A stretch of 64,000 nt of DNA from Rothia nasimurium (lineage in GTDB: Bacteria; Actinomycetota; Actinomycetes; Actinomycetales; Micrococcaceae). Position numbers and translations under genes: made by a program. The notes beneath the pieces were generated by a model. That model saw only the letters and a program-made list of their open reading frames with translations, searched no databases and was not told the origin of the DNA. How positions within the stretch are numbered: position 1 is the stretch's first letter; every line of letters begins with the position of its first letter. The DNA lies in the NCBI RefSeq assembly GCF_928392795.1, contig NZ_CAKMTJ010000006.1, positions 62,001 through 126,000 of the forward strand, given 5' to 3'. Positions 17,021 to 25,962 of this stretch are shown in pieces.

Positions 17021-18505
17021 ATGCCTCGCATTCTTGTGCTCGCAGACCTAGGGCAGTCTGTGTACCACGTTGGCGACGAAGCTATGGGCATCGCAACCGC
17101 CGCTGAGCTCACCCGCCGCGGCTACGAAGTCTATATCGCTACCCGCTCTGTTGAGCACTCCCAGGCCTACATTGGTTCCGCTACTGGCTACATTAAAACC
17201 CTCGAATTCCCCTGGCCACCTGCAGAGCGCGAAATTTTTTTGGGCGACCTCAAGGCCTACCTCGCCGGTGACAGTGCACGACCTGAAATAGCTGATTTTG
17301 TGCGCCAGGTTGCCGATATGGACGGCATCGTGATCGCCGGTGGCGGCAATATGAATTCGACGTACGGCTGGCTCTTATATGAGCGGGCAGCCTATGCGCT
17401 CGTCGCTCACCAGCACGAGATTCCCCTGGTTATCTCTGGCCAGTCGGTAGGGCCGGTGCTCACCGACGCCGACGCCGAGACCCTGCGCGATATGCTCTCG
17501 TCAGCCCAGCTCGTGGGTATGCGGGAGCGCTTCTCGCATGCATGGGCTCATAACGCGGATATCGACTCCCACCTGATTGTGGACGACGCTACCTTCTACC
17601 AGCACCAGAAGCGTTCCCTGCCCGGCCGCCCGGTCGTAGACCTCCCCGAACACTATATTTGCGCTACTTTCTCGGGCCTTAACCCGGGGCAGGCCCGGGT
17701 CATCGGGCAGCTGCTTGACGATATGCACCGCGAATACGGCCTGCGCACCGTCTTCCTGCCCCACATGGGCGAGCCCCTGACCGACCAGGGCGATGTGGCA
17801 GTGCACGCCGAAATCGCTTCACACATGTTCTCCGACCCCGTGCAGCTGCCCATGGTGCACACGGACGACGCCGTGCAGGTTCATCGCGGCGCCTTCATCG
17901 CGGTCTCTACCCGCTACCACCCCGGTGTATTCTCCCTCTCAGCGGGTGTTCCCTTCGTGGCACTGCTGCCCGATGCCTTCACCGACATGCGGGTACGCGG
18001 CATGATGGAGCAGTACGGGGCTGAAAACTACGCTATCCCTCTGGCTCTGCTCAATTCTGATGCCCCGGCTGAAGCCCTGCACGAAGTCATTCAGCTCCGC
18101 AATGAACTCTCTGAAACCCTGCTGGCGCGAGCCGAGCAGCTGCGCGGTTTCTCCGCCAGCTGGTGGGACGCCGCCTCCCACGTCCTCCTGCACGGGGCAG
18201 GGCAGGCTGCCCCGGCCGTCCGCGAGCTGGGCAACACCCCCACCATCTTTACCGGCGAGTGGAACATAACCAACCTGCTAGTACGCGACGATATCGCAGA
18301 CATTTCACTGGCTGCTGCCCGTGCCAGCGCAGAGACCGACCGGGCTCTCTCATGGGACTACCAGCGCCTTCTCCAGCGCGACCGTGCGCAGGCTCGTGCC
18401 GATGAGCTGGAGCGTCGTAACGCCGAGTTGGCTGACTCCCTTATTGAGGCCGAAGAAAATGCCACCCTGCGCGGCTGGATGCGCCGCAAGATGCGCGGCG
18501 AGTAG
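17021..18505 (+). CDS. polysaccharide pyruvyl transferase family protein
   Basis: This 494-aa protein of the polysaccharide pyruvyltransferase (WcaK/CsaB-like) family starts at ATG 17021, two bases after the GT2 stop. Family features are VGDEAMGIATAAEL near the N-terminus, IVIAGGGNMNSTYG near 105 (the GGG loop), SGQSVGPV near 138 and STRYHPGVFSLSAGVPFV near 300. The C-terminal 70 residues form a coiled coil like that of its neighbour, so the two may associate. In other bacteria, ketal-pyruvylated cell-wall glycans are docking sites for SLH domains. That fits the SLH-bearing subtilase in this window, but the link is inference. Confidence 0.82.
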   Translation: MPRILVLADLGQSVYHVGDEAMGIATAAELTRRGYEVYIATRSVEHSQAYIGSATGYIKTLEFPWPPAEREIFLGDLKAYLAGDSARPEIADFVRQVADMDGIVIAGGGNMNSTYGWLLYERAAYALVAHQHEIPLVISGQSVGPVLTDADAETLRDMLSSAQLVGMRERFSHAWAHNADIDSHLIVDDATFYQHQKRSLPGRPVVDLPEHYICATFSGLNPGQARVIGQLLDDMHREYGLRTVFLPHMGEPLTDQGDVAVHAEIASHMFSDPVQLPMVHTDDAVQVHRGAFIAVSTRYHPGVFSLSAGVPFVALLPDAFTDMRVRGMMEQYGAENYAIPLALLNSDAPAEALHEVIQLRNELSETLLARAEQLRGFSASWWDAASHVLLHGAGQAAPAVRELGNTPTIFTGEWNITNLLVRDDIADISLAAARASAETDRALSWDYQRLLQRDRAQARADELERRNAELADSLIEAEENATLRGWMRRKMRGE

Positions 18506-18527
18506 CTAGGCCCCGGCAGACAAGATG

Positions 18528-18550
18528 CACCCCGGTAAAAGCCGGGGTGC
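18528..18550 (+). terminator. hairpin after the pyruvyltransferase-like gene
   Basis: GCACCCCGG and CCGGGGTGC form a 9-bp stem with a 5-nt loop, 22 bp after the stop. No T run follows, so termination strength is uncertain. Confidence 0.5.
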
Positions 18551-18555
18551 CACAC

Positions 18556-18616
18556 TAAAAAGCCGCCCGACCCCGTCCTTTCCAGCAGCGAAAGGAGTTA
18601 CGGGGCCGGGCGGTAC
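18556..18616 (-). terminator. terminator of the pst operon
   Basis: On the minus strand a long imperfect stem (CCGCCCGGCCCCGT with ACGGGGTCGGGCGG) is followed directly by CTTTTTA. It lies about 100 bp beyond the pstB stop and is the first minus-strand hairpin with a U tract. Confidence 0.75.
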
Positions 18617-18632
18617 ACACATTCCCATGGTG

Positions 18633-18669
18633 TTCCCTCCCCCGCACAGCTACGGGGTGAGGGAAGTTT
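18633..18669 (+). terminator. second plus-strand hairpin with T tract
   Basis: TTCCCTCCCCCG and CGGGGTGAGGGAA form a stem with one bulge, followed by GTTTTG. It probably completes termination of the glycosyltransferase operon ahead of the convergent pst genes. Confidence 0.6.
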
Positions 18670-18710
18670 TGTATGCCCGCTTATAGCGGGCGGCTAGCGG
18701 GGCGCTAGGC

Positions 18711-19490
18711 TTAGCCGAAGCGGCCTGAGACGTAGTCTTCGGTGGCCTTCTGGCTGGGGTTGTTGAAGATTTCCTGGGTGGGGGCGTACTCGATGAGCTT
18801 GCCGGGCTTACCGGTGCCCGCAATGTTGAAGAAGGCGGTCTTGTCTGAGACGCGGGCCGCCTGCTGCATATTGTGGGTCACGATGACGACGGTGAAGTTT
18901 TCCTTGAGCTCATTGATGAGGTCTTCAACGGCCAGGGTTGAGATGGGGTCGAGGGCGGAGCAGGGCTCGTCCATGAGGATCACATCGGGCTTGACCGCGA
19001 TAGAGCGGGCGATGCACAGGCGCTGCTGCTGGCCGCCGGAGAGTCCGGAGCCGGGCTTATCGAGGCGGTCCTTGACCTCGTTCCAGAGGTTGGCGCCGCG
19101 CAGGGATGACTCGACCAGCTCGTCTGCATCGGTCTTGGAGATCTTGCGGTTGTTGAGCTTGACGCCCGCCAGCACGTTCTCACGAATGGACATGGTGGGG
19201 AAGGGATTGGGGCGCTGGAAAACCATACCGATCTGGGAGCGGACGACCACGGGGTCAACGCCCTTGCCGTAGAGGTTTTCGCCGTCGAGCAGTACCTTAC
19301 CTTCAACGCGGGCACCGGGGATAACCTCGTGCATGCGGTTGAGGGTGCGCAGGAAGGTTGACTTGCCGCAGCCTGAGGGGCCGATGAAGGCGGTGACGGT
19401 GCGGGGTTCGATTTCCATGGAGATGTCTTCTACCGCGAGGAAGTCGCCGTAGTACACGTTCAGGTTTTCAACGTCGATGCGCTTTGACAT
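18711..19490 (-). CDS. pstB: phosphate ABC transporter ATP-binding protein PstB
   Basis: This 259-aa ATPase energises high-affinity phosphate import through PstCA. Walker A is GPSGCGKST (about 37-45), the Q-loop region is [10 protein letters not shown] (typical of PstB), the ABC signature is LSGGQQQRL and Walker B is [13 protein letters not shown], followed by the switch His in [14 protein letters not shown] precedes ATG 19490. It is the last gene of pstSCAB. Confidence 0.96.
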   Translation of the reverse strand: MSKRIDVENLNVYYGDFLAVEDISMEIEPRTVTAFIGPSGCGKSTFLRTLNRMHEVIPGARVEGKVLLDGENLYGKGVDPVVVRSQIGMVFQRPNPFPTMSIRENVLAGVKLNNRKISKTDADELVESSLRGANLWNEVKDRLDKPGSGLSGGQQQRLCIARSIAVKPDVILMDEPCSALDPISTLAVEDLINELKENFTVVIVTHNMQQAARVSDKTAFFNIAGTGKPGKLIEYAPTQEIFNNPSQKATEDYVSGRFG

Positions 19491-19553
19491 GGATTTTCCT
19501 TTTTCTAAAAGTCTTGGGGCCGGTGGGCGCGCTAGGCTGGTGCGCTGCTGGGT

Positions 19554-20651
19554 TTATCGGCCGGTCTTGGGGGCGAAAATCTTGGCGATGGCTCGAGCGA
19601 TGAGGTTGAGTACCATCACGATGATAATCAGGATCAGTGCGGCAGCCCAGGCGCGGGTCTCTGAGACCGAGGCGGCGGTGGGGCTGGTGGGCGTCATAAT
19701 CTGATAGTAGATGTAGGTGGGCAGGGTCGCCATCCAGCCGCTGAAGGCGCTCCAGTTGATGGAGGTGACGAAGCCTGCGGTCACCAGGATGGGGGCGGTT
19801 TCGCCGATGACGCGGGCGATAGCCAGGGTTACGCCCGATGCAATGCCCGAGATAGCGGTGGGAATAACCACCTTCATGATAGTGCGCCACTTACGGACGC
19901 CCAGGGCGTAGGATGCCTCGCGCAGTTCGTTGGGTACGATACGCAGCATTTCTTCGGCGTTACGCACCACGGTAGGAATCATGAGGACAGACAGGGCCAC
20001 AGCTGCTACCAGGCCCATACGGTTCATGGGGTTACCTGATACCAGGGCGAAGAAGGAGGCCGCGAAGAGGCCCGCCACAATGGAGGGGATGCCGGTCATG
20101 ACGTCCACGAAGAAGGTGATGGCTTTGGAGAGCCACTTGCCCTGGCCGTATTCCACCAGGTAGATAGCGGTGAGCAGGCCGATGGGTACCGAGATGACGG
20201 TGGCCAGCAGGGTAATTTCGAGGGTACCGATGATGGCGTGATAGATACCGCCGAATACGGGGCCTTCGCCTGCAGCGGCGGCGTTATCGTGTACGCCGGT
20301 GACGCCCTTCATGGAGGTGCTCAGGAAGTTACCTGACAGGCCGGGGATACCCTTGGCGAGTACGGTGTAGAGCACCGAGACCAGGGGGATGAGGGCGATG
20401 AGGAAGGTGCCGTAGACCAGGTAGCGGGCGAAGGCGTCCTGGCCCTTGCGCTTGCCTTCGAAGGAGGTGACGGCCAGGGGGCCGGCAATCACGAAGATGA
20501 TGCCTGCAAAGAGGGCGAAGGTTGCGATAGAGAAGCCGGTGAGGGCACTGGCGGCGGCGCCCAGAATCAGGGAGCCTGCGCCGACGGCCAGGGGCAGCCA
20601 CTTGGGGGCCTGGCGGCTGGCGAAGCGGGATGAGGTGGTAGCTACAGACAT
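19554..20651 (-). CDS. pstA: phosphate ABC transporter permease PstA
   Basis: This 365-aa integral membrane permease forms the phosphate channel with PstC. After two extra N-terminal helices (about residues 18-70) it has the usual six-helix core. The EAA-type coupling loop is ELREASYALGVRKWRT, and GIPSIVAGLFAASFF is typical of PstA. Its ATG overlaps the pstC stop by one base (TAATG), so translation is coupled. Confidence 0.94.
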   Translation of the reverse strand: MSVATTSSRFASRQAPKWLPLAVGAGSLILGAAASALTGFSIATFALFAGIIFVIAGPLAVTSFEGKRKGQDAFARYLVYGTFLIALIPLVSVLYTVLAKGIPGLSGNFLSTSMKGVTGVHDNAAAAGEGPVFGGIYHAIIGTLEITLLATVISVPIGLLTAIYLVEYGQGKWLSKAITFFVDVMTGIPSIVAGLFAASFFALVSGNPMNRMGLVAAVALSVLMIPTVVRNAEEMLRIVPNELREASYALGVRKWRTIMKVVIPTAISGIASGVTLAIARVIGETAPILVTAGFVTSINWSAFSGWMATLPTYIYYQIMTPTSPTAASVSETRAWAAALILIIIVMVLNLIARAIAKIFAPKTGR

Positions 20652-21619
20652 TAGTTAGCTCCTGAGAAGTCCTTGTAGCGGGCCACGATCATGCGGGCCA
20701 GGATGTTGACGATGAGGGTGATGACGAAGAGCACCAGGCCGGCTGCAATCAGCTCTGACATGCGCAGACCGTAGGCCTCGGGGAAGTTGAGGGCGATCTC
20801 TGAGGCGAAGGTCTGGTTCCCGGACTTGATGATGGAGGCGGTCAGCGGGCCGGACGCCAGTACCAGGGTCACTGCCATGGTTTCACCGAGGGCACGCCCC
20901 AGGGCCAGCATGACGGAGGAAATGATGCCGGTGCGGGCGAAGGGGAAGACGGTCATGCGAATCATCTCCCAGCGAGTGGCACCCAGACCCAGGGCTGCTT
21001 CTTCCTGCAGAGTGGGAGTCTGGATGAAGATTTCGCGGCACATAGAGGTGATGATGGGCAGAATCATGATGCCCAGGACGATGCCCGCGGTCAGGATGGT
21101 CTTACCGGTCTGTGAGGCGGGGCCTTCGAAGATAGGGATGAAGCCCAGGTAGGTGGCGAGCCAGTCGTAGAAGGGCACGATTTTGGGGGCCAGTACCGAA
21201 GCGCCCCAGGCACCGAAGATAACGGAAGGGATAGCGGCCAGCAGGTCAATCACGTAGCCGATACCCTTAGCCAGCTTGCGAGGGGCGTAGTGGGAGATGA
21301 ACAGAGCCACGCCGATGCCGATAGGGGTTGCCAGGAGCAGGGCAATGGTCGAGGCAATGAGGGTGCCGATAGTCAGCGGGATGATGTACTGAATGAAGCT
21401 GCCGCTGGTGAGGTCTGCTGGGTCTGCGGTGAAAACCGGCAGGGCCTGGGCGACCAGGAAGATAGCGACAGCTGCCAGGACAATAAGAATAAGGACGCCG
21501 GCGCCGAGGGAGATACCCGAGAAGATTTTATCTGCCGCCGGGTTTCCTACATCGGGAAGGTCCTTGGTTTTCGCGCGGGCGCTGCTGGTGCCCGGCTGCG
21601 GTGCTGCTGTGGTTGACAT
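20651..21619 (-). CDS. pstC: phosphate ABC transporter permease PstC
   Basis: This 322-aa permease partner of PstA has six predicted transmembrane helices preceded by a cytoplasmic, Ala/Pro-rich N-terminus of about 30 residues. PstC-typical stretches are AAIPSVIFGAWG and the coupling loop EEAALGLGATRWEMIRM. It lies 83 bp after the pstS stop in the same transcription direction. Confidence 0.94.
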   Translation of the reverse strand: MSTTAAPQPGTSSARAKTKDLPDVGNPAADKIFSGISLGAGVLILIVLAAVAIFLVAQALPVFTADPADLTSGSFIQYIIPLTIGTLIASTIALLLATPIGIGVALFISHYAPRKLAKGIGYVIDLLAAIPSVIFGAWGASVLAPKIVPFYDWLATYLGFIPIFEGPASQTGKTILTAGIVLGIMILPIITSMCREIFIQTPTLQEEAALGLGATRWEMIRMTVFPFARTGIISSVMLALGRALGETMAVTLVLASGPLTASIIKSGNQTFASEIALNFPEAYGLRMSELIAAGLVLFVITLIVNILARMIVARYKDFSGAN

Positions 21620-21702
21620 GGGAATGTGAAACCTTTGTCGTTTTGACGCGGGTCAAGGTGCGACCGGGTCGGAGACCTGGCCGCACCTTGATGAACGCGG
21701 TG

Positions 21703-22812
21703 TTACTGGGTAACGGTGATGGATTCGATAGCCTTCTGGGCGTCAGCGGTCAGTGCGCTGGTCAAGGGCGCTGAGTGGGCCGCGTCAGCGGCGTCCTTCT
21801 GGCCCTGCTCGGAGACTACGTAGTTCTCGTAGGCCTTGACCAGGGTGACGTCGTCTTCTGAGGAGTAGCCGGAGCAGACGATGTGGTAGGAGACCAGCAC
21901 AACGGGGTAGGCGGTGGAGTCCTCGGGGGTGCGGTTGATGTTGATTGCCATGTCGTTCTCGTTCATGCCGCCGACGCGCTCTGAGAGTTCAACGGTCTTG
22001 GCAGCGGCATCTGCTGAGAGTTCAACGTAGGAGTCGCCCACCTTGACGTTGACCTTGCCCAGGTTGCCGATGGCTGAGGCGTCCGCGTAGGTGATAGCAC
22101 CCTCGGTGGATGAGGTGGTGGAGACAACGCCGGAGGTGCCCTTGTTGGATTCACCGGCGTACTGGGAGGGCCAGTTGCCGTCTGCTTCTACGTCCCAGGC
22201 ACCGTTAGAGGCGGCAGCCAGGTATTCGGTGAAGTTCTGGGTGGTGCCGGAGTCATCTGAGCGGTGGACAACGGTGATCTTGGTGTCGGGCAGGGTAACG
22301 CCTTCGTTCTGTGAGGCGATAGCTGCATCGTTCCAGGTGGTGATTTCGCCCTTGAAGATCTTGGCAATGGTTTCGCCGTCCAGGTTCAGGGATAAGACGC
22401 CCGGCAGGTTGAAGGCTACAGCTACGGGGGAGATGTAGACGGGGATGTTGATGGCGCCGCCGTCGCCGCATACCTCCTTGGACTGTTCCCATTCCTCAGC
22501 CTTGAGAGCGCGGTCTGAGCCGGCGAACTTAGCGCCACCAGCGAGCAGGGCCTCGCGGCCTGCACCGGAGCCGTCCGGTGAGTACTGTACGGTGCCGCCC
22601 AGGTTAGCGAAACCGGTTTCCCAAGCGGTGATTGCTGCCTGCTGGGATGAGGCGCCGACGCCGGTCAGGGGGGTGGAGGGCAGGGAAGCTGCGCTGGAAC
22701 CTGCGTCTGAGGAGGTGGCAGTGCCGGTTGCGTTGTCTGAACCGCAAGCGGTGAATGCGAGTGCGCCTACAGCTGCAAGTGAGCCCCAACGAGCAAGTGA
22801 CTTAGCCTTCAC
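21703..22812 (-). CDS. pstS: phosphate-binding lipoprotein PstS
   Basis: This 369-aa substrate-binding lipoprotein has a signal peptide ending in lipobox FTAC (Cys23), then a Ser/Thr/Ala-rich linker. The phosphate-binding loops include TGVGASSQQ, PDGSGAGREALL and the Arg/Asp/Ser-containing VVHRSDDSGTTQNFTEYL. It is the first gene of the operon. A PHO box about 130 bp upstream implies induction under phosphate limitation by a PhoP-type regulator. Confidence 0.95.
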   Translation of the reverse strand: MKAKSLARWGSLAAVGALAFTACGSDNATGTATSSDAGSSAASLPSTPLTGVGASSQQAAITAWETGFANLGGTVQYSPDGSGAGREALLAGGAKFAGSDRALKAEEWEQSKEVCGDGGAINIPVYISPVAVAFNLPGVLSLNLDGETIAKIFKGEITTWNDAAIASQNEGVTLPDTKITVVHRSDDSGTTQNFTEYLAAASNGAWDVEADGNWPSQYAGESNKGTSGVVSTTSSTEGAITYADASAIGNLGKVNVKVGDSYVELSADAAAKTVELSERVGGMNENDMAININRTPEDSTAYPVVLVSYHIVCSGYSSEDDVTLVKAYENYVVSEQGQKDAADAAHSAPLTSALTADAQKAIESITVTQ

Positions 22813-22939
22813 AGGTGATTTCCTTTGAGTTTGTGTGCCCTACCCTGTCTCGTGTGAGAACTGTGTGAGACGGTGAGTAGGAAGGGAACGGTGTCTAACG
22901 CATCTGACTTTAGGAGCGTTAGGTAGCAGGTGGGCTAGC

Positions 22940-22961
22940 AGTGGGTGAACGGTGGGTGAAC
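22940..22961 (-). promoter_or_regulatory. PHO box upstream of pstS
   Basis: On the minus strand GTTCACCCACC is followed without a gap by GTTCACCCACT. Two 11-nt direct repeats of the GTTCACC type are the actinobacterial PhoP-binding unit defined in Streptomyces. The site lies about 130 bp before the pstS start, at a normal distance for activation. Confidence 0.85.
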
Positions 22962-23020
22962 AGGGGGCGCACAGTTAGGGTTAAGGACGCCGGCGGTCGG
23001 GTTGAGGCCGCGGGTTTAGA

Positions 23021-24511
23021 ATGGTGGGTATGGGTTTTGGTCAGCAGGTTAAAAGTTTAAAGAAGCGAGCTCAGGATCATAGTCGCCTGGGCTGGCAGCG
23101 TATGAAGGACGGCTTTTTCCAGTCTCTTCAGATTGTGGTCTCGGGTATCGGGGCCTATCTTTTTGCGGAGAAGGTGCTGGGGCATACCGAACCGATTTTT
23201 GCGGCAACCGCTGCCATTGTTTCTCTGGGTTATATCACCGGCGCTACCCACGCCCGCCGCATCCTTGAGGTGTCGTTTGGTGTGACCCTGGGTATCTTGA
23301 TGGGTGACATGATGATGCTGGCCCTGGGTCGGGGCATCTGGCAGGCAGGGCTTGTGATGTTCCTGTCTATTATGCTGGCCCGTTTTTTGGATAACGGTAT
23401 TATTTTCACGATTCAGATGGGTCTGCAGTCCTGCCTGGTGGTCTTGCTCCCGCCGAATGTTGACGGGCCTTTTGCCCGAAGCCTAGACGGTATTGTCGGT
23501 GGCCTGTGCGCTTTCTTGCTCATGTTCCTCTTCCCTAAAGACCCGCGTCGCATCCCGCGTGAGAATGCCCGCACGATGATGGGGGCTTTTGCTGCGGTCT
23601 TCCGCGATGCCGGTGAGGCGATGGAGCACTACGACGGCAAGGAGGCCTGGCATGCCCTGGCGTCCGCCCGTCGTCTACAGCCTCTCTATAACACCTGTGA
23701 GAAGGACATTATTACCTCAAAGGGCATGGCCCAGCTGGCCTGGACTGGCCGGTCTCATATGAAGGAACTCGACCGTTACTCACAGGCTCTGAGCAAGATT
23801 GACTACGCTATCCGCAACACCCGGGTGCTTAACCGCCGACTCGCTTCAACCATCAATAACGTGCATATTTCGCAAGAGGCTATCACCTCTATCGCTGAGG
23901 CGCTCAAGAGTATTGGTGACGCGGTGGAGGCGCTGGGTGAGGGTATGTCTGCCCCCGATGCGGACGTCCGTACCGAGCGGAAGATGAAGGCCCGCCGTGA
24001 TCTCTCACATCTGGCTGGTCGCCTGGAGCCGCACATGATGGGTGTGCGCACCATGGAGGCTGAGGCCCTGGTGCTGATGCTCCGCCCTCTGGTGGTCGAC
24101 CTTTTGGAGGCTTCGGGCCTGACCCACCAGCAGGCGGTCGATATGCTGGTGCCCCTGGGTGATTCCATGACGGAGCACGCCCCCACCACTACGATGCTCC
24201 CGGTGCAGGCTGATGCGGACGCCGGTGGTCAGCAGGGTTCCCAACGGCAGCGGGTGGAGCAGAAGCACCGGGACGATACCCGTCAGCTCACCACGGTTCT
24301 TCGCGCAAAAGACCGCGCCCCCATTCGGGAGATTCGCGAAGCCTCGGTACGCGACCCCCGCAGTATGCCTGCCGTACCGCCTGCGGGAACCGGGGCGGAC
24401 GCGTCCGCCCAGATGCTCGACAGCGCCGCTAGGGTTGAGAAGCAGCAGGCCCTGAACACAGCCCAGCTGACCGTAATCGAGCAGAACCTCAAGAAGGAGA
24501 AGGGCGACTAG
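23021..24511 (+). CDS. FUSC / aromatic acid exporter-like membrane protein
   Basis: This 496-aa protein has an N-terminal block of about five to six transmembrane helices (residues 30-165) resembling the aromatic-acid exporter/FUSC superfamily (EPIFAATAAIVSLG and a GVTLGILMGD helix). A long helical cytoplasmic domain follows (about 175-380), then a charged Gln/Arg-rich tail. ATG 23021 and ATG 23030 are both possible, and neither has a clear ribosome site. The 3' end overlaps radA by 4 bp, tail to tail. The substrate is unknown; family members export organic anions or stay uncharacterised. Confidence 0.8.
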   Translation: MVGMGFGQQVKSLKKRAQDHSRLGWQRMKDGFFQSLQIVVSGIGAYLFAEKVLGHTEPIFAATAAIVSLGYITGATHARRILEVSFGVTLGILMGDMMMLALGRGIWQAGLVMFLSIMLARFLDNGIIFTIQMGLQSCLVVLLPPNVDGPFARSLDGIVGGLCAFLLMFLFPKDPRRIPRENARTMMGAFAAVFRDAGEAMEHYDGKEAWHALASARRLQPLYNTCEKDIITSKGMAQLAWTGRSHMKELDRYSQALSKIDYAIRNTRVLNRRLASTINNVHISQEAITSIAEALKSIGDAVEALGEGMSAPDADVRTERKMKARRDLSHLAGRLEPHMMGVRTMEAEALVLMLRPLVVDLLEASGLTHQQAVDMLVPLGDSMTEHAPTTTMLPVQADADAGGQQGSQRQRVEQKHRDDTRQLTTVLRAKDRAPIREIREASVRDPRSMPAVPPAGTGADASAQMLDSAARVEKQQALNTAQLTVIEQNLKKEKGD

Positions 24512-25911
24512 CCCTGGCCGGGGAAGAGCAGGGCCAGAGCCTCCCCCAGTGAGGCGACCTCGCGTACCGACACCCCGGCGGGTACATCACCCACACCGGC
24601 CGGTGAGGCAGGCACAATCACGTGGGTAAAGCCCAGCCTCCCGACCTCGGCGATACGCTGGCGGATGCCGGGAACAGCTCGTACCTCACCCGCGAGACCG
24701 ACTTCGCCAAAGACCGCCAGCTTGCGGGGCAGGGGCTTATCTTGGGCGGCGGAGGCCAGGGCGATGACGCAGGCCAGGTCGGCGGACGGCTCAGAAATCT
24801 TAGCCCCGCCCACCGTTGAGATATAGCAGTCTAGCTTGCCCACGTTGAACCCGGCCCGCTTCTGGAGCACAGCCAGCAGCATAGATATACGAGAGCTGTC
24901 GAGGCCGCTGGTGGTTCTTCGGGGCTGCGGGGTGGCACTGGTGTCGAGCAGAGCCTGAACCTCGGCGAGCAGGGGGCGGCGGCCCTCCATGGTGACGGTA
25001 ACGCAGGTGCCCGAGACCGGGTGCGGGGTGCGGGAGACAAAGAGGCCCGAAGGGTCGGTGACGGGGGCGATGCCGTCCTCGTGCATATCGAAACAGCCCA
25101 CCTCGTCGGTGGGGCCAAAGCGGTTCTTGATAGCCCGCAGCATACGGATAGGGGTGTGTTTATCGCCCTCGAACTGGCAGACCACATCGACCAGGTGCTC
25201 CAGCAGGCGGGGGCCAGCGATAGTGCCCTCCTTGGTCACGTGGCCCACTAACAGGGTGCACATATTGCGGCGTTTAGCGGCAGCAATCAGCGAGGCGGCC
25301 ACCTCTCGCACCTGGGTGACGCCACCGGCGCTCCCCTCGACCTCGGATGAGGCCAGGGTCTGTACCGAGTCCACAATCAGTAGGTCGGGGTTGACCTGTT
25401 CGATATGGGCCAGGGCGGTGCCGAGATCGGTTTCGCTGGTCAGGTAGAGGGTATCGGCCAGAGCCCCGATGCGGTCGGCGCGGAGCTTGACCTGGGCGGC
25501 TGATTCTTCGCCGGTCACATACAGGACGTTGTGGGGCTTTCCCGTTGACTCGCCGCGGGCAAAGGTAGCGGCTACATCGAGCAGCAGGGTGGATTTGCCG
25601 ACGCCGGGTTCACCGGCCATAAGAATTACTGCCCCCGGCACCAGACCGCCGCCTAAGACACGGTCGAACTCCGGGTTGCAGGTGCTCATGTACTGGGCCA
25701 CGGTGGAATCAACCCGCCCAATGGGCTGGGCGGGCGCCTGCACGCTCGATGCCACGGTGGTTTTCGCGGCAACCGGCCCGACAGCTTCTTCTACGGTGCC
25801 CCAGGACTGACATTCGCCGCAACGCCCCACCCATTTAGCGGTGGTCCAACCGCATTCGGTGCAGCGGTAGGCGTTAGCGGAGCGTGAGCGGGTTGTTTTA
25901 CGGGTAGCCAT
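24508..25911 (-). CDS. radA: DNA repair protein RadA
   Basis: This 467-aa RecA-like ATPase promotes branch migration in recombinational repair. An N-terminal C4 zinc finger (CTECG...CGECQSWG, residues 18-37) is followed by Walker A GEPGVGKST, the RadA-specific KNRFG motif (IKNRFGPTDEVG) and a C-terminal Lon-like domain (LAVFGEVGLAGEVR). It lies upstream of disA's neighbour position in the usual radA-disA arrangement, with disA 51 bp away in the same orientation but transcribed first. Confidence 0.95.
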   Translation of the reverse strand: MATRKTTRSRSANAYRCTECGWTTAKWVGRCGECQSWGTVEEAVGPVAAKTTVASSVQAPAQPIGRVDSTVAQYMSTCNPEFDRVLGGGLVPGAVILMAGEPGVGKSTLLLDVAATFARGESTGKPHNVLYVTGEESAAQVKLRADRIGALADTLYLTSETDLGTALAHIEQVNPDLLIVDSVQTLASSEVEGSAGGVTQVREVAASLIAAAKRRNMCTLLVGHVTKEGTIAGPRLLEHLVDVVCQFEGDKHTPIRMLRAIKNRFGPTDEVGCFDMHEDGIAPVTDPSGLFVSRTPHPVSGTCVTVTMEGRRPLLAEVQALLDTSATPQPRRTTSGLDSSRISMLLAVLQKRAGFNVGKLDCYISTVGGAKISEPSADLACVIALASAAQDKPLPRKLAVFGEVGLAGEVRAVPGIRQRIAEVGRLGFTHVIVPASPAGVGDVPAGVSVREVASLGEALALLFPGQG

Positions 25912-25962
25912 ATCAACAGCATAAGGCCGGTGGCTGACACTTTAAGCGCTGCCAGCTAAAGC

